NCBI GenBank assembly: GCA_036936605.1
Contig: JAUPFV010000005.1
Location: 153,823,195 to 153,887,194, forward strand
Direction: 5' to 3'
Length of the DNA: 64,000 bases
Origin: Limnanthes douglasii subsp. nivea
Taxonomy: Eukaryota; Streptophyta; Magnoliopsida; Brassicales; Limnanthaceae
Every line of letters starts with the position of its first letter. The stretch's first letter is position 1. The translations under genes were made by a program, and so were the position numbers. Below are positions 43,426-54,534 of the stretch, piece by piece. The notes beneath the pieces are model-generated. The model made no database searches. It saw nothing but the letters and a program-made list of their open reading frames with translations, and was not told the DNA's origin.

Positions 43426-44169
43426 ATGTTTACTTCTATATACATGAAGAGAGAAAAAGAGAGAAAAACTCTGATTTTGTTATAGATTTGTTATATCGAT
43501 TGTGGATATGCAGATTTGAGTGCAGATTAGTGTAGACCAATCAAGAGCACGCTGACCATTCCAGACGAAAACCATCATGACAGAATCCCTTGTAATGGCA
43601 CCGGCAGCATGATATTAAGTAGAGAATGGGGTTGCAAGAGCACCAACTTAAGTAGAGAAGTGATTCGGCAACTAAGCGTAGTTAAGGTAGCAAAGAGAGA
43701 AAACAGAAAAACAGAGTATTCGAAATTTTGGGATACTCTGTTTTCGGAATAATAAAAAAATAAAAAAAATATTAAATATTAAAAAAATATTAAATTGGAA
43801 GGGTAAAAATGGAATTAAAAGTCGAAGCACTATGGAACGCAACCCATTTAACTATAGTGACACGTGGCAGCATTACAGCAAAAACCACGCGCGGGGACTG
43901 AATTTATAGAATTTTGATAGACGAGGGACCCTCAACCGTGATTTTTTTGTCGAGGGACTAAATGACACAAAACGTGATAGTCGAGGGACGAAGCAGCGAT
44001 TTAACCCTAGAAATAAATATAATCTGTCTTTAGGTTGTTTTACCATAATATTTTATTATTATATTCTTTCACCCCACTAATTTGATTTTTTTTGGAAAAA
44101 CCTAGTGAAAATATTTTATCTTTTCTAAAAATAAAATTGAATCCAAAACTATTCACTAACAACTGAACT

Positions 44170-44457
44170 CATATTTTGAAAATAAAAATAGATGGAAAGT
44201 AATGATGTAACTAACTACCTTATAAATAAAAACAACATTAAGATAAATATTAATAAAAACAACATTTACCTAGGGGTGGTATTTGGAATTGAAGATGATT
44301 TTCAAAATTAATAAAAACAACATTTACCTAGGGGTGGTATTTGGAATTGAAGATGATTTTCAAAATATATTTAATTAACATATTTATATTTAATAAGTTT
44401 AACTAGTGAAATTTTATTCTTTGTTTAATTTTAGGTGAATTAAATAAAGGTTTATTT
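44170..44457. repeat. Tandem-repeat cluster, left part
   Basis: Contains TAATAAAAACAACATTTACC twice in tandem (44251-44308 and 44308-44366). The longer unit starts ATTTTGAAAATAAAAATA and ends TTTAGGTGAATTAAATAA. The same unit recurs at about 46823-47050 and 47088-47225. The tail of the unit resembles the 3' end of the copia LTR at 62600-62680. Confidence 0.8.
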
Positions 44458-44795
44458 AAAAAAGATGAAACACTCTCAAGGTACACGCGTGAAGAGAAGA
44501 GAAGCTATGGCTCCTCCAATATCAGAAACTGATAAATCATGATCTTTCTGTGGTCGGCGATCTTTCTGTGGTCAGCGCCGTTTACGTTTCTCCCGTGGCT
44601 TTCTCCTTCTCCTTCTTTCTTCTCTATCCGAAAGTTTTTCTATGTTCTTCAGAGTTTTTCATACAAGTGTTCAATCCTTGAAGTTCCCTCTGTTTCTTCT
44701 CCGAATCTGCTTTCCTCCTTACCATCAATGGGGTACAACATTCTGAGCAACGACGACTTTCCGACTCTGCAAAAACAAACCAACAATGTTACCCT

Positions 44796-45510
44796 GTGAT
44801 AAAAAAAACCTTCTTGGATACTCTAACCTCTACAAATATAAGAACCATACCTCAACCAGAGTACACAAAAATTTCAGAAGACCATAATGTGGTCCAGTTC
44901 ACAAAAGAGATCAAAGAAATCCTTATGAATCAATCAAAAACTACCTTGATAGGTAAGTTTAGTCAAGGTATCCCAAAACGTCTTGCTTTTCAGAGCTTCA
45001 TGGAATCTTTCAAGTTCATCGGGGAATACTCTTACGTTACTCTCTACTCGAGACAAATCTTGATAGAGTTGAGTTTGAAAGAATATATCATCAAGATTTG
45101 GACTAAACCTACCTGGATAGTAGACGGAAAACTTATGAAGGTGATCAAATGGTCTCCTGAAATAAGCAAAAACAAAGAAAGCCCCGTGGTACTGCTGTGG
45201 ATCAGGCTTGAAAATATGCCGGAATACCTATATAACGATGGCATAGTCAGGGATATAGCATCAACTCTTGAAAATGTTTATCAATCTTTTGTTCCACCGT
45301 TTAACAGAGTGAAAACCAACGCCTGCTATGCGTTGATTGAAACAGATGTATCTAAGATTTTAAAAAGAAAAATCTGGGTCGGATTTGGAATTAATGAAGG
45401 AAGTTGGATTGGAATTAGCTACCGAAATGTCCCTGATTATTGATCGCAATGCTTTCATCTGGGACACAAAAAAGAAGTTTGCAAAAAGATTGAAGGAAAA
45501 AAAGGAATAG
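44796..45510 (+). pseudogene. LINE ORF1 with DUF4283 domain and damaged zinc knuckle
   Basis: The open stretch to 45443 contains IGKFSQGIPKRLAFQSF, LIELSLKEYIIKIWTKPTWI, SPVVLLWIRLENMPEYLYN and KTNACYALIETDVSK, the DUF4283 pattern of plant LINE ORF1. A TGA replaces the first Cys codon of the CCHC motif (..SQCFHLGHKKEVC). The likely start MAPPISETDKS is at 44505, followed by stops and a frame change before 44796. Confidence 0.82.
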
Positions 45511-45589
45511 AGATGATTTTACCCTTCGACAGCAGCAAATCGACGAGGGAGACCTCGAAATCCTTGTAATTATTCTGGATTTTCCGAGC

Positions 45590-46397
45590 ATTGTGGTCAA
45601 CCATGAACAATTCCTTCATTTAGAAATCAAGTATTCTTTTTCTATTTGTTACTTCACTTTTGTTTATGCAAAAAATCAAAGAGTGCAGAGAAGAATGTTA
45701 TGGAATCAGCTAAAGCAGCTCACCTGTGAAGACAAATCCTGGATACTAGCAGGAGACTTCAACACCAAGTTGAGCTCGTGTGGTAGATTTGTTGAAGTTG
45801 TTTCGAAGGTTGGATAGAGATAGAGTCAAATCTGGTGTTTCTTTTCCAGGATTCAATGATGGTTGTTGGAGAGAATTTTGTTTTGAAGGAGAGAATTACT
45901 CCAGAAGAAGTTAATATTATTCTAGGGTGCAAAACAACTATTAGAAAATCATGCCTTGTTGGTCTTTGTTGCGGCGCTTTGTTTTCGCTCCATCAAAGAG
46001 ACTTCGTGTATTTGCCATAGCCAATGTTTCAGTAGTGGCTACTGCTTGCGCTGGATATACAGCGATATCTAGGTCTATGAATGATAATCTTCTTGGACTA
46101 GATGGAACTCGTATACAGAAAGAGTTGGCAAATATAATAGTCAAAGGCTATCAATGTGAGAAATGGAAATTGAAACTTATGTCGAAGAATTTCTATTCAG
46201 AGTTGATTTACGCGGATGCCTCAGACAAGCCACAAATAAGATGGCGTCCTAAGAAAGATTTTACTCAGACTAATTCATATACTAAAACAGCAGAAGAGGC
46301 TCATTCCGAGATTACCACTGACAACACTTCGCAGACTGTCTTGAGAAAGGCGGCTCAACTTGGTCCGGTGAGCCTAGGTGAAGAGATAACTCGTTGA
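45590..46397 (+). pseudogene. LINE remnants: endonuclease fragment and unknown ORF
   Basis: 45593-45817 encodes FTFVYAKNQRVQRRMLWNQL and WILAGDFNTKLS, a piece of APE endonuclease. The 148-codon frame 45951-46397 (IVKGYQCEKWKLKLMSK, DKPQIRWRPKKDF) has no clear match. Its WRPK motif recalls LINE ORF1 linkers. The order is scrambled relative to a normal LINE. Confidence 0.5.
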
Positions 46398-46785
46398 CGC
46401 TACTCACAGAGCTAGTACAGGAGAACATGTAGTCTGACGCAATCGCATGCCAAAAAACGTTTGTAGAAGAAGGATTCGAATCCATAAATTTTTTGGATTT
46501 GAGAAGAGTTTGTTAGAGTTGAGCGAAGGGGATGCTGAAGAGTGTTTTGGAGTTTCTGGAGAATAAGCTGAAGAGAAGCTAAAGTGATTTTTGTGAAGAA
46601 AGCTGATGAGAGGTGTAGAGGCAGCTTGTGGCTTTTGAGTTTTGGATCGTATCGATTAGGGTTTGAATTGACTACTTGTGTCAATTTTGACCCATTTTTG
46701 GGCCTTTTTTCTTTAAGACCTTCTGTTTGTAAAACTTCTTCGTTTTGTTAATATAAGTTTTCTTTTTGCTTAAAAAAAATAAAAA

Positions 46786-47400
46786 AATAAGGGTTTATTT
46801 TTATTTTTCGCGATTTGTTATATTATTTTGAAAATAAAAATAAGTGGAAAGTAATGATGTAACTAACTGCCTTATAAACAAAAACAACATTAAGATAAAT
46901 ATTAATAAAAACAACATTTACCTAGGGGTGGTATTTGGAATTGAAGATGATTTTCGAAATATATTTAATTAACATATTTATGGAATATTCAATCAAAGTT
47001 TAACGAGTGAAATTTTATTCTTTGTTTAATTTTAGGTGAATTAAATAAGGGTTTATTTTTATTTTTCCCTTAAATTATTTTGAAAATAAAAATAAGTGGA
47101 AAGTAATGATGTAAATAAACATTAATAAAAACAACATTTACCTAAGGGTGGTATTTGGAATTGAAGATGATTTTCGAAATATATTTAATTAACATATTTA
47201 TGGAATATTCAATCAAAGTTTAACGAGGTTTATTTTTATTTTTCGCTATTTGTTATATTGTTTTGATGCGATTTCAAAATATATTTGATCTAATTCAACC
47301 AATAATTTATCTTATTCTTGTTTAATTTTATGTGAATCAAATAAGAGTTTATATATATATATTTGCGATTTTTTATATTGATTTCAATGCGATTCCAAAT
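46786..47400. repeat. Tandem-repeat cluster, right part, related to copia LTR end
   Basis: Two more units (46823-47050, 47088-47225), spaced about 265 bp, then TTTGTTATATTGTTTTGATG and CAATGCGATTCC. These resemble the LTR terminus at 62640-62680. It is taken as the degraded 5' LTR area of the plus-strand copia. An AT microsatellite lies at 47466-47489. Confidence 0.6.
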
Positions 47401-47419
47401 AAACTATAACAATGGGTAT

Positions 47420-48780
47420 TAAAACCAGCAAAACGTTTTTTTTTAAATTCGATATAATAACATAATTATATATATATATATATATATATTTTTATTGATG
47501 CATGTTCTTTTTCATTATAAAGAAACCTCAATCAGAGTATTGTGATGATTGAACTGGTTAGGGAATAAATTTAGGAACCGTATGAAAAATCATATTAATG
47601 TGATTTATTCGTATTGAAAAGTACGTCTATACGATTTTTCATGTTTAATATGAATAAACTGTATATTTAATAAATTGTGGTGAGCGTTGTAACTTTCTAG
47701 GATTCACAAATCTGTTGTTATCGCGATGATAGAAGTGGAAGGTTGCTAGTTGGGCTTAAACACGGTGACAGTATCGCTGCTGCTGTCCATGTTCCGCAAC
47801 AGCAACTACTGTAACTTGCAGCAGAGTTGTTGTAGGTTGGTCGCATACATAGGGAGCTGCAACAACTGTTGCAGACTCGGCGCACGTCCATAACCTGTAG
47901 CAAGTCTGGAGCAAAAGTTTTCAGATTTTTTTTGGTAAAATTTAAAATATTTAAATCGATTTAAAATGTTAAGTGTTTGGGTATGCTAAATGTTGTACGC
48001 AAATTTGTGAATTAAATTGTGTATGCTTGAATAATTAAATGGTGATGCATGACTAAGGTTTCGTCGATCGGTAGGTGAAACTAAGAAATTGATTTAATCG
48101 GTTATTCAGAAGTTTATAATTAAGTTTTTTATCGATTTTAGGCTTCGAAAGGTTCAAAGATTAATCTAAATTCAAATATTATCGACCCTCCAGAAGTTTT
48201 ACGTTTGGGTTTAAATTAATCATGAAAGAGATAAAATCACTGAAAATGGTCCTTGTGTTGTTTTTATTTTAAATAGATGAAATCGGATCTTTGAAAGGTT
48301 TTATCGGTAGTTATGATAAATTAAATTCAACATTTTTCTTTTTTGATTTTAAGTATGCGGAATTGGCCATCCGAAAGGTTTCACAAACTTAGGAAAATCA
48401 AATTATGGTTATTTTAATTTAAATGGCATCGGCTGTCCAGAAGGTCTCATTGGTACTTAGGAAATTAAATAAAAGTCATGGTGTTTTTCTCAAACTCATA
48501 AAATTACATGTTAGTACGATTTACCCTCTAAAAATCTATTATCAGGGAATTTTATGTTTTACATGTATTTGACATGTTCATGCATATGTTTCCACTATAT
48601 GTCAAGATGCTAAATGTACTTTGTATATTGTTTGTTCTTACTATAGTGTCCACTGGTTACAATCTATTGGGGAATCATCCACCCATGTTAGATTGTTCGG
48701 ACTTCCAATTGTGAAAGGAAGATAGACTGATGTTCTTGTCTGTACATGATTATGACTATTCACTGATAACTCCTAACCCA
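47420..48780 (+). other. Copia 5' leader, non-coding, with repeats
   Basis: No ORF was found. A CTGCAACA-rich stretch (47770-47900) is followed by repeated cores (TCCGAAAGGTTTC, TCCAGAAGGTCTC and relatives near 48145, 48195, 48288, 48364, 48430), each followed by TTAGGAAAATTAAAT-type sequence. The segment GGTTACAATCTATTGGGGAA (48656) matches the minus-strand element near 27195. Confidence 0.6.
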
Positions 48781-48849
48781 ACCACCTTAGTCGGGAAAGT
48801 ACACGGGAGGAAACTAAGACATATGAAAGGTGGTATAAGTCAAATAAAT

Positions 48850-49320
48850 TATGAATAACACTCTTGTTAGAGGGGATTCCAGTAGCATTGCGTAAGGTTG
48901 TCTCTAAAGGTGTTACCACTGACTCAGACTTTCTCGCGGAGGTCGAGAAAACCTTTGCCAAAAATGAGAAGATAGAGATGCAGCATTTGTTCATCGAGCT
49001 AGCTACCAAAAAAAATACTGGAAAAGTTAAAACGCGTGAGCACTTTTTTGAAATCTAAATGATTGGCTAAAAATTAAAGACAATCGGTTTAGACCTTACT
49101 GAGGAATGCAATTAAGACTGGAGGACTAGATCATGGTCCAATTATGAAGAAAATGTTTGAGGAATTGACTGTTTGTTGATGCTTTATCAGCAAGGAGAAA
49201 AGACACTAGAAGAATGACCGTGAGAAATGTTGGGCTTATATGTTAAGCAAATGTGTTCCCGCATCTTTGGTTATTTTAGAAAGTAATATATTTTATGTGA
49301 AAAGAAACACTTTGTGGGTT
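48850..49320 (+). pseudogene. Copia gag remnant (plus)
   Basis: Frames around 48864-49058 encode EVEKTFAKNEKIEMQHLFI and KKNTGKVKTREHFFE, resembling copia gag (UBN2-like). Near 49290 the frame reads YVKRNTLWVNS, close to the protease WVDSG motif. E3 interrupts exactly after this. Confidence 0.65.
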
Positions 49321-49325
49321 AATTC

Positions 49326-49753
49326 TGATGAGTCCGAATTCTGCACGCTCCCCGGAAAAGGACAGATCGGTCTAAGGCCTCCAGACCGGACAGATCACAC
49401 GGACCGGATAGATCACTTTGAACACTATGACCATGGGACTGTTCGAACTATGACAAAAGTACTAAAAAACCTAAACACTTCTTGACTAAGCTACTTGCTC
49501 TCCTACTTAGAGCTCATGGGTCTTTGAACATGACCCGGGTCCATTAAACATGACCTGAAAGCCCATAAGGGCCCAAACATCAGGGTATAAATACCCAACC
49601 ACCTGCATTAAGTGTGGGTAATGAGAATTAACTGCTACCAGGATGCTTAATTATCTCTCTACTCTCTACTGTAAAACACATAACACCCACACACTACTAT
49701 AAAACACCAACTAAAATTACTAGCCTACCCTCAGGCAATTATTATCCACACCA
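49326..49753 (+). repeat. 5' LTR of E3
   Basis: Starts TGATGAGTCCG and ends ACACCA. The TATA box TATAAATA is at 49585-49592. It carries a roughly 18-bp extra segment near 49400 that the 3' LTR lacks. Confidence 0.9.
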
Positions 49754-49756
49754 AAT

Positions 49757-49774
49757 TGGCGACCACAGTGGGAG
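49757..49774 (+). other. Primer-binding site of E3, tRNA-Arg type
   Basis: TGGCGACCACAGTGGGAG follows the LTR by 3 bp. It is complementary to the 3' end of plant tRNA-Arg(UCG) as recalled. Arg-primed PBSs are usual for Tat elements. Confidence 0.78.
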
Positions 49775-49825
49775 CAGAAGGTGCCTGAATCAAGCATTCA
49801 AAACCAGCTAAGAAAATCTGTCCGA

Positions 49826-52164
49826 ATGAATCCGGACAATCCAGAAGTACCACCAGCTTTGCTCGAAGTGGTGGGAGAGAACGATGAATACACTATCGAA
49901 GAGCGTGATAGGCTAAAGGGTGAAATAGAAGATCTGAGGGCAGAAAAGGCCAAGATGGGCGTGAAAGAAAAGTCCAAAGCATCGGTTGCTCATCACACCG
50001 ATAACCCCAGAGAGCATGAGTCTTCAAAAACTCATGTGAGCACCAAAAAGACTCATGCCAGTTCTAAAAAGTCTCACCGGTCCAAGCCTGTGGAGAGTTC
50101 TGACTCAAGCTCAGAATCTTCTGATAGCTCTTCGGACAATGAAGGAGTTAAAAAATCTTTATCCTCAAGCGGCGATGAGGGTCGAACTAGAAAGAAACAA
50201 AAGCAGATCAAAAAGTATTCAAGAAAAAGGGATAGACATGGAAGGATGAAGAAGAATATTGGTAAAGGGTCATGACACAACTGGAGGCATGTGGACAAGA
50301 TGCTGATGGATCCCTTCGCTTTCCACGATGAACCAAGTATCTTTGGAACTCCCGATGAGGATATTGTGTTCAGTCGTGGAAGGAATTGGAGGCAATCTCC
50401 ATTGTCTTCTAAAATTCTGTCCGGAAACCTCCCGAAGAGGTTTGACAGCACCAAAATAGAGAAGTACGATGGCAGTACTGATCCGGAAAACCATCTAGAG
50501 CAATTTAAAAACTTCATGATGAACTTTGACGACGATGATAAACTACTTTGTAGGGCATTCTCCCAATCATTCACGGGGAGTGCTCTGAAATGGTACAACA
50601 GCCTGCCTCAGGGTTGTATTAAAGATTTCGATACTTTTTGGGTAGCCTTTCGAAGGCAGTTCGTATGGAGTAAAGAGCTAAAGGGCAATGGAGACACAAT
50701 AATCCATTGTGCCCACGAGCCGAATGAGTCCTTGAAAGAATATATAAGCCGTTTTGTGAATACCAAGAATGGGTTGGCTGATTGTTTCGAACAGGTTGCA
50801 ATAGCATCCCTAAGGCAGGGTTTGAACCCAAGCAATCTAGCTGATTCAATGACCAGAAAGAAGGCTATGACATGGGGAGGGTTGCTGAATCAGGTTGGCA
50901 AACAAATAAATGTTGATGAAACGAAGAAAACCAGGGTGCACAGGCAGGTGAGGTCTACCCCAGTGGCACCAAATCCCAATCAGAATCAGTCCGGGTACAA
51001 AGCAAGAGAGACCGGACAGGGGCATGGTAGGGCAAAAGCTCAGTCTCAGCCAGCTGCTCCTGCTCAGAGTCAGCAATCCAGAAACAAGAGAGGGCCATGG
51101 GTCCAACCGGAGTGGTTCGCAGAGTTAAAAGAAAATGTGGCCACTATTTTTGATAAAACAAAGGATGAGGTGCATTACCGGAGACCGACAACACTGCAGT
51201 CTCCCAGAGAGCATCGCAATAACTCTTTTTGCCAATATCACAATGATATTGGTCATACCACTGATGACTGCATAACATTGAAACAAGAAGTTCAAAACTT
51301 GATTGAGAGGGGAAAGCTAGGGGCTTACGTTAAAAGAAGAGGAGGCAATAGGCCTGATAACACTCACCGGGTTGGTCCAAGTAATGCTGCTCCGGAGGGA
51401 GCCATGGTTATAGTTAAAAGGTTTGACGTGGAATCTGAGTACTTGGATCCTGATCCAACTCGAAACAGAGTGGGTACAATCGAGGAATGTTCTAGGTCGG
51501 TCTCCGGGCTCATTAAGTTTTTCGAGTCACTTACAATTTTCGGAGGGGACACTATGACAGCTCCTACTGCTTCTTCGAGGAAGAGGCATTTTCATACTTT
51601 AGCCTCCCAGCTAGAAGGAGGCATGACTTCCTATCAGTCGCAAAACTCATTCCCCTTCATTGTTTTTGATGAAGATTATTTAAGAGACATTGTTGGCCCT
51701 CATAATGATGCTGTTGTCATAGGAGCATCTATAGGGGGCAATGACATAAGACGAATCCTGGTGGATACTGGAAGCTCAGCCAATATACTTTTCCTAACCA
51801 CATACAAGAGAATGAAAAATCCAGCTGTAATTCAGACTTCGGACAGGTCAATCGTGGGCTTTACAGACAGCTCGACAGATTTGATCGGAGAGTTCGAAGA
51901 AGAAGTGTTATTGGGCAAGGGCCATTTCAAGAAAATGGTCAGAATACTCTTTATTGTGGTGGATTGTCCCACTTGTTATAATGCTATACTAGGGAGGTCT
52001 TGGCTCTCTAGGATGCATGCAGTGGCTTCAACAGTCCACCAATGCTTGAAGTATGGTGTTCAGGGACAGGTTGGAGTCGTCCGGAGCAGCCAAAAGATTG
52101 CAAGAGAATGTTATGCCACTGCCCTGGCTCCTCGAACCCTGGGTCAGTCCGTATTAATGAACAA
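49826..52164 (+). pseudogene. E3 gag and aspartic protease
   Basis: ATG at 49826 (MNPDNPEV), in frame with the PBS side. A Ser/Lys-rich linker is followed by an in-frame TGA at 50273-50275. The frame resumes unshifted with MLMDPFAFHDEP, capsid motifs ALKWYNSLPQG, FDTFWVAFRRQF and NESLKEYISRF, a CQYHNDIGHTTDDC zinc knuckle, and protease ILVDTGSSANILF (catalytic DTG, about 51770). One base is lost near 52144, after which the pol frame passes two TAG codons at 52165-52170. It would build the capsid and process the polyprotein if intact. Confidence 0.9.
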
Positions 52165-52170
52165 TAGTAG

Positions 52171-54534
52171 TTTGAGGGCCTTTCTGGCGGTGAGGGTGAA
52201 ATTGATGACCCCAGAGAGACCCCTGGAGTATTGATACCGATCGAAGAGGTAGAAACACACTGTTTGGAGGATGGGAAAAGTATCAAGATAGGGTCTAAGA
52301 TGCCACCTGTGTTGAAAGATAAAATGTTGAAGTTTTTGAAGAACCATCAGCACGTTTTTGCTTGGTGCAATGCTGATGTTACTGGAGTTCCATCAGAAGT
52401 AATATCACATCACCTATCTGTCCGGAGAGACGTAGCACCAGTGGTTCAAAAAACAAGAGCTTTTTCTAAAGAGAAGGCTGATGTTATTGTGCAAGAAGTT
52501 GACAGGCTCACAAAGATGGGGCACATCAAGGAGTCTCGATACCCTTTGTGGACTGCTAATCCGGTCTTGGTGAAAAAGAAAAATGACAACTGGCGCATGT
52601 GCATTGACTTCACAGATCTCAATAGAGCTTGCCCAAAAGATTTGTATCCGGTCCCCCGGATTGATCAGTTGGTAGAATCCACCTCTGGCAACAAGCTGCT
52701 TTCCTTTATGGATGCTTTCTCCGGATACAATCAGATTCAAGTAGATCCGAAGGATCAAGAGCATACCACATTTGTCACTGACACGGGTCTTCATTGCTAC
52801 AAGGTAATGCCATTTGGTTTGAAAAATGCTGGGGCTACTTATTAGAGATTAGTAAACAAGGAATTTGCTGATCAGATTGGAAGAAATATGGAAGTATACA
52901 TTGATGACATGATGGTGAAGAGTGTGGATGAGCAGTTACACTTGTATGATCTCCAAGAAACTTTTGCCAACTTGGTAAAAGTGAATTTGAAATTAAACCT
53001 AGAAAAATGTGTGTTCGGAGTGCAGTCCGGGAAGTTTCTAGGCTATATCATAAGTGAGCATGGAATAAAACCTGATTCGGACCAGCTCAATGCTCTATTC
53101 CAAATGGAGCCTCCTCGAAACATTAAAGAAGTACAGCGGTTAACGGGGAGATTATCTGCCTTAAACAGATTTATCTCAAGGTCTTCGGACAGGTGTGCTC
53201 CTTTCTTTCAAACTTTGAAGGGTGCAAAGGGATTCGATTGGACCCCACAGTGTGATGAGGCTTTCAATGAGATCAAGAAACACCTGTCCTCCCCCAAAAC
53301 TTTGTTTAAGCCAGTTGATGGGGAAACGCTCTTCGTATATTTGGCAGTTTCAAGTTGTGCCATCAGTGCTGTGTTGGTAAGAGAGATCGATGGTCATCCC
53401 CATCCAGTGTACTACATCAGCAAAAGTTTAATAGATGCAGAAAGGCATTACTTGAAACTTGAAAAATTGGCATTAGCCCTGGTGATAGCTGCCAGGAAGA
53501 TGAGGCCTTATTTCAAGGCTCATCCTATCATCATCCGGACCTCTTTTCCCCTGAAGAATGTCCTTAAAAAAGCAGACATTTCGAGCAGGATGACTAAGTG
53601 GTCAGTAGAGTTAGGGGACTTCGACATAGACTTTGCTCCCCGAACAGCAGTCAAGGCCCAAGCTGTGGCTGATTTTCTGGTTGAATTCCACTCCGACAGG
53701 GATTCAGAGCAAACTACTGACATAAAAGATAAAAAGGTATGGGTTGTCCGAACACATGGTGGATCTAGCACTATGGGATGTGGTGCCGGAGTATGTTTAA
53801 CTTCCCCATATGGAGACAAAATGTACCAGGCTATTTGTTTTGCTTTCAGGGCATCTAATAACGAGCCCGAATACGAAGCAGCTATAGCTGGGTTAAAGTT
53901 AGCCTACATTTGTGGGGCTAAGAGGGTCAAGCTGCTAAGTGACTCCCAACTGCTTATCCACAATGCCCAAGGCCAATCTGAGGCTAAGAAGGAGCAGCTT
54001 GTGAAGTATTTACTCCTCCTCAAAAATGAAGCACTTAAGTTTAAAGGTGTTGTCTATGAGCACATTCTCCGGACAGAAAATGAGCTAGCAGACTCATTGG
54101 CAACCATAGCATATGCGGAGTCATATCCATGGATCCATGTGCTCGAAAGCCCCTCCATTCAAATTAGTAAGGGTAAAGATGAGGAAATTTGTGAAGTACA
54201 AGTGAAACAACCTCAAGACTGGAGGTTTCCTCTCCTGCAATATCTCTCCGATGGTGTCGTGCCTCCAGATAAGTCACTAGCCAGAACCTTGAAACACAAG
54301 GCTCGTGGTTTCATCATATTGAGAGAAGTGTTGTATAAAAAGTCCTACAGTAAGCCACTCCTGCGCTGTTTGGGGGATGAAGAGTCACAAGTGGTCCTCT
54401 CCGAATTGCATGATGGTGAGGGATCAGCCCATTGTGGGTTTAGAGCTTTGACAAGAAGAGTTTTACTCTTCGGTTATTATTGGCCATCAATCATGAAAGA
54501 TGCTAAGGAATTGGTAAGAAGGTGTGACCCATGA
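52171..54534 (+). pseudogene. E3 reverse transcriptase, RNase H and archaeal-type RNase H
   Basis: The frame runs from the linker EIDDPRETPGVLIPIEE through RT motifs MCIDFTDLNRACPKD, FMDAFSGYNQIQ, MPFGLKNAGATY, then a TAG (52843-52845, expected Gln), and YIDDMMV at about 52900. The thumb is followed by RNase H (YYISKSLIDAERHYLKLEK). A second RNase H begins WVVRTHGGSST: its first catalytic Asp is replaced (E1 has TDGGSS). NNEPEYEA, LLSDSQLL and NELADSLA remain. It ends in the integrase zinc finger at TGA 54532-54534, where Cys is expected in CDPCQRY. Confidence 0.92.

Larger units (their letters stand above)
36157..44007. mobile_element. Pack-MULE (Mutator-like element) with long inverted repeats
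   Basis: A perfect 10-bp target duplication TAGAAATAAA is at 36147-36156 and 44008-44017. Ends are GGGTTAAATCGC and its complement. Very long inverted repeats (36157-36595 plus 42846-42878 on the left; about 43528-44007 on the right) match closely by eye. Without the nested hAT it is about 1.6 kb. It has no transposase and carries a fragment of a host gene, the definition of a Pack-MULE. Confidence 0.92.
44458..46785 (+). mobile_element. Deleted L1-type LINE, plus strand
   Basis: A 15-bp target duplication AATAARGGTTTATTT is at 44443-44457 and 46786-46800, with one mismatch. The 3' end is an A-rich tail after TTTTGCTT. It keeps an ORF1 and a small endonuclease piece but has no reverse transcriptase, so it is internally deleted or chimeric. 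Confidence 0.87.

Noticed and set aside
45951..46397. Possible host gene or captured gene
   Set aside because: Lies inside the LINE TSDs and has no recognisable domain; kept only as an unassigned LINE remnant.
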